A DNA stretch of 64,000 nucleotides from contig NZ_CP060716.1 in NCBI RefSeq assembly GCF_014396385.1, forward strand, positions 496,001 to 560,000, in the 5' to 3' direction. This stretch comes from Leucobacter denitrificans (GTDB taxonomy: Bacteria; Actinomycetota; Actinomycetes; Actinomycetales; Microbacteriaceae). Below are positions 63,178 through 64,000 of the stretch, one piece after another. Below the pieces are notes generated by a model, which saw only the letters and a list, made by a program, of their open reading frames with translations, had not been told where the DNA came from and did not search any database. The first letter of the stretch is position 1; each line of letters begins with the position of its first letter. A program made the translations under genes and the position numbers.

Positions 63178-64000
63178 CTATCTCACGAGCTCAGGTACAG
63201 GTTCAGGTGCAGGTGCAGGTGCAGGAGTCGAATAGCTGCTTTGTTCCATGAGTGTTTCCTCATTGACAGCATGATGATTCTGAAGCTCTCGTTTGAACGC
63301 CGTCCGCACGAGCATCGCCACTTTCTTCCAGCTGCGATCACGAATGAATATTGCGTCGAGCGCAACCATTGAGAGTGAGAACCACGGTAGGCCCATCAGT
63401 ATGCCGATGCCGATGTGGAAGAAGAGGATGACGATGATTGCAAAGATTCTGGTGAAGCGATTGAGCATCAGGAATGGAAATGTTGCTTGGACGAGCACGG
63501 TTCCGATGGTGGCGATTGCTACACCGGGTCCCCACGCCGTCGCCAGATCGCTCAAAACAGGCCAGGTGCCGAATCGCTCGGTTTGGATGGGGTCATAAAC
63601 TGCGGTCCCATTTTGCCAGGGAGCGCCTCCCGCTTTGAAGAGTCCTCCTGAGGCGTATACGAAACACAATTGGCAGATCAAAATCGCTACGGCCAAGTTG
63701 TGAAGCAGATTCGTGAAGGGGGCGGGGAGAACTTGCTGGAATCGCCATAGCTGCTTCGCTTTCGCGCCGTTGTGGTTCGCGAATTTTTCGCGTCGCCGGG
63801 CATCGAGTGACCAGCGATCGCTCAATGCGGTGAAGAACAGGTATATGAACGACATTCGGGTGAGGTTGTCGCTCTGGTCTTGTACGTAGGTGTTTATGCT
63901 CATGAACCCGACCCACAGAACGAATAGTGGGATCATTATGATTCTTGTGCGGTACCCGATCATGAAGAAAAACGCACACACTATGAGTCCGCAGGTCACA
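63178..64000 (-). CDS. HTTM-domain membrane protein, N-terminus beyond window
   Basis: At least 273 residues of a multispanning HTTM (vitamin K-dependent carboxylase-like) protein; the start lies beyond the window. Typical wording is YASGGLFKAGGAPWQNGTAVY and FGTWPVLSDL, followed by helices near 155-180, 185-205 and 208-222. The C-terminal tail (about 250-273) is a Pro/Ala/Glu repeat. Such proteins are common in actinobacteria; no carboxylase activity is assumed. Base 64000 is still in the coding frame. Confidence 0.8.
   Translation of the reverse strand, partial: VTCGLIVCAFFFMIGYRTRIIMIPLFVLWVGFMSINTYVQDQSDNLTRMSFIYLFFTALSDRWSLDARRREKFANHNGAKAKQLWRFQQVLPAPFTNLLHNLAVAILICQLCFVYASGGLFKAGGAPWQNGTAVYDPIQTERFGTWPVLSDLATAWGPGVAIATIGTVLVQATFPFLMLNRFTRIFAIIVILFFHIGIGILMGLPWFSLSMVALDAIFIRDRSWKKVAMLVRTAFKRELQNHHAVNEETLMEQSSYSTPAPAPAPEPVPELVR
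63192..63227 (-). repeat. Six-base tandem repeat in the HTTM gene tail
   Basis: Six imperfect copies of CAGGTN (plus strand) in a row, coding for alternating Pro-Ala, Pro-Glu and Pro-Val on minus. The three central copies are identical. Being in-frame hexamers, copy changes would lengthen or shorten the tail without breaking the frame. Confidence 0.85.

Overview
The window reads as chromosomal DNA of a moderately high-GC actinobacterium, probably Micrococcales and most like Microbacteriaceae. The lineage-specific markers are the cytochrome bcc-aa3 genes (ctaE-qcrCAB and ctaCDF), RbpA, mycothiol ligase MshC, PafBC, HelY, DUF3043 and DUF3099 proteins, and type-B L31. Several gene neighbourhoods follow the order I recall from Mycobacterium tuberculosis: trpD/ctaE-qcrCAB...ctaC...erpA, and M20 peptidase-uppP-mshC-PAC2-trmI-FKBP-pafBC-tatC-helY. 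No insertion sequence, prophage or CRISPR array is visible.

Layout. 1-9.5 kb holds an ABC-F fragment, a cutinase-like lipoprotein, SURF1 and two small proteins, FabG, an ICL/PEP-mutase-like enzyme, SerB, an ABC ATPase, ribosomal L31, a frameshifted exonuclease, and a hydrolase-TrmH-PAP2 operon. 9.8-12 kb holds a thiamine-binding protein, trpF and trpD. 12-21 kb is the respiratory block: ctaE-qcrCAB on plus faces ctaC-ctaD-ctaF on minus, with a GNAT gene and a frameshifted TetR gene between. 20.6-33 kb holds erpA, DUF3043, hisD-nrdR-pyrD, a methyltransferase, an NAD(P)-binding protein and glutamate synthase gltBD. 33-44 kb holds a frameshifted SDR, rbpA, lnt, helY, tatC, pafC, pafB, an FKBP lipoprotein, trmI and a HAD phosphatase. 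44-53 kb holds PAC2, mshC, uppP, an M20 peptidase, an acyltransferase, a frameshifted EamA transporter, an M23 protein and tRNA-Leu(GAG). 53-64 kb holds a helicase, an SGNH hydrolase, a GerW-like protein, gluQ, pdxY, two crcB genes, an aminotransferase, a two-repeat lipoprotein, a phytoene-desaturase-like oxidoreductase, a small lipoprotein and a truncated HTTM membrane protein.

Four observations stand out. (1) Fifteen genes have a TAnnnT hexamer exactly 6 or 7 nt before an ATG or GTG, the geometry of leaderless mRNAs; it occurs on both sides of two very short divergent spacers. (2) Four genes are each broken by an apparent one-base loss inside a G or C run, and adding one base restores a family-consensus protein every time; this suggests sequencing error or slippage. 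(3) The neighbourhood that in mycobacteria carries the Pup-proteasome genes is collapsed here, with trmI, FKBP and pafBC adjacent and tatA also missing. (4) A strong terminator-like hairpin after ctaF lies inside the first codons of the next gene. I found no system that I can call new with confidence. The most open signals are the pdxY operator, the gltB upstream hairpin and the duplicated-domain lipoprotein.
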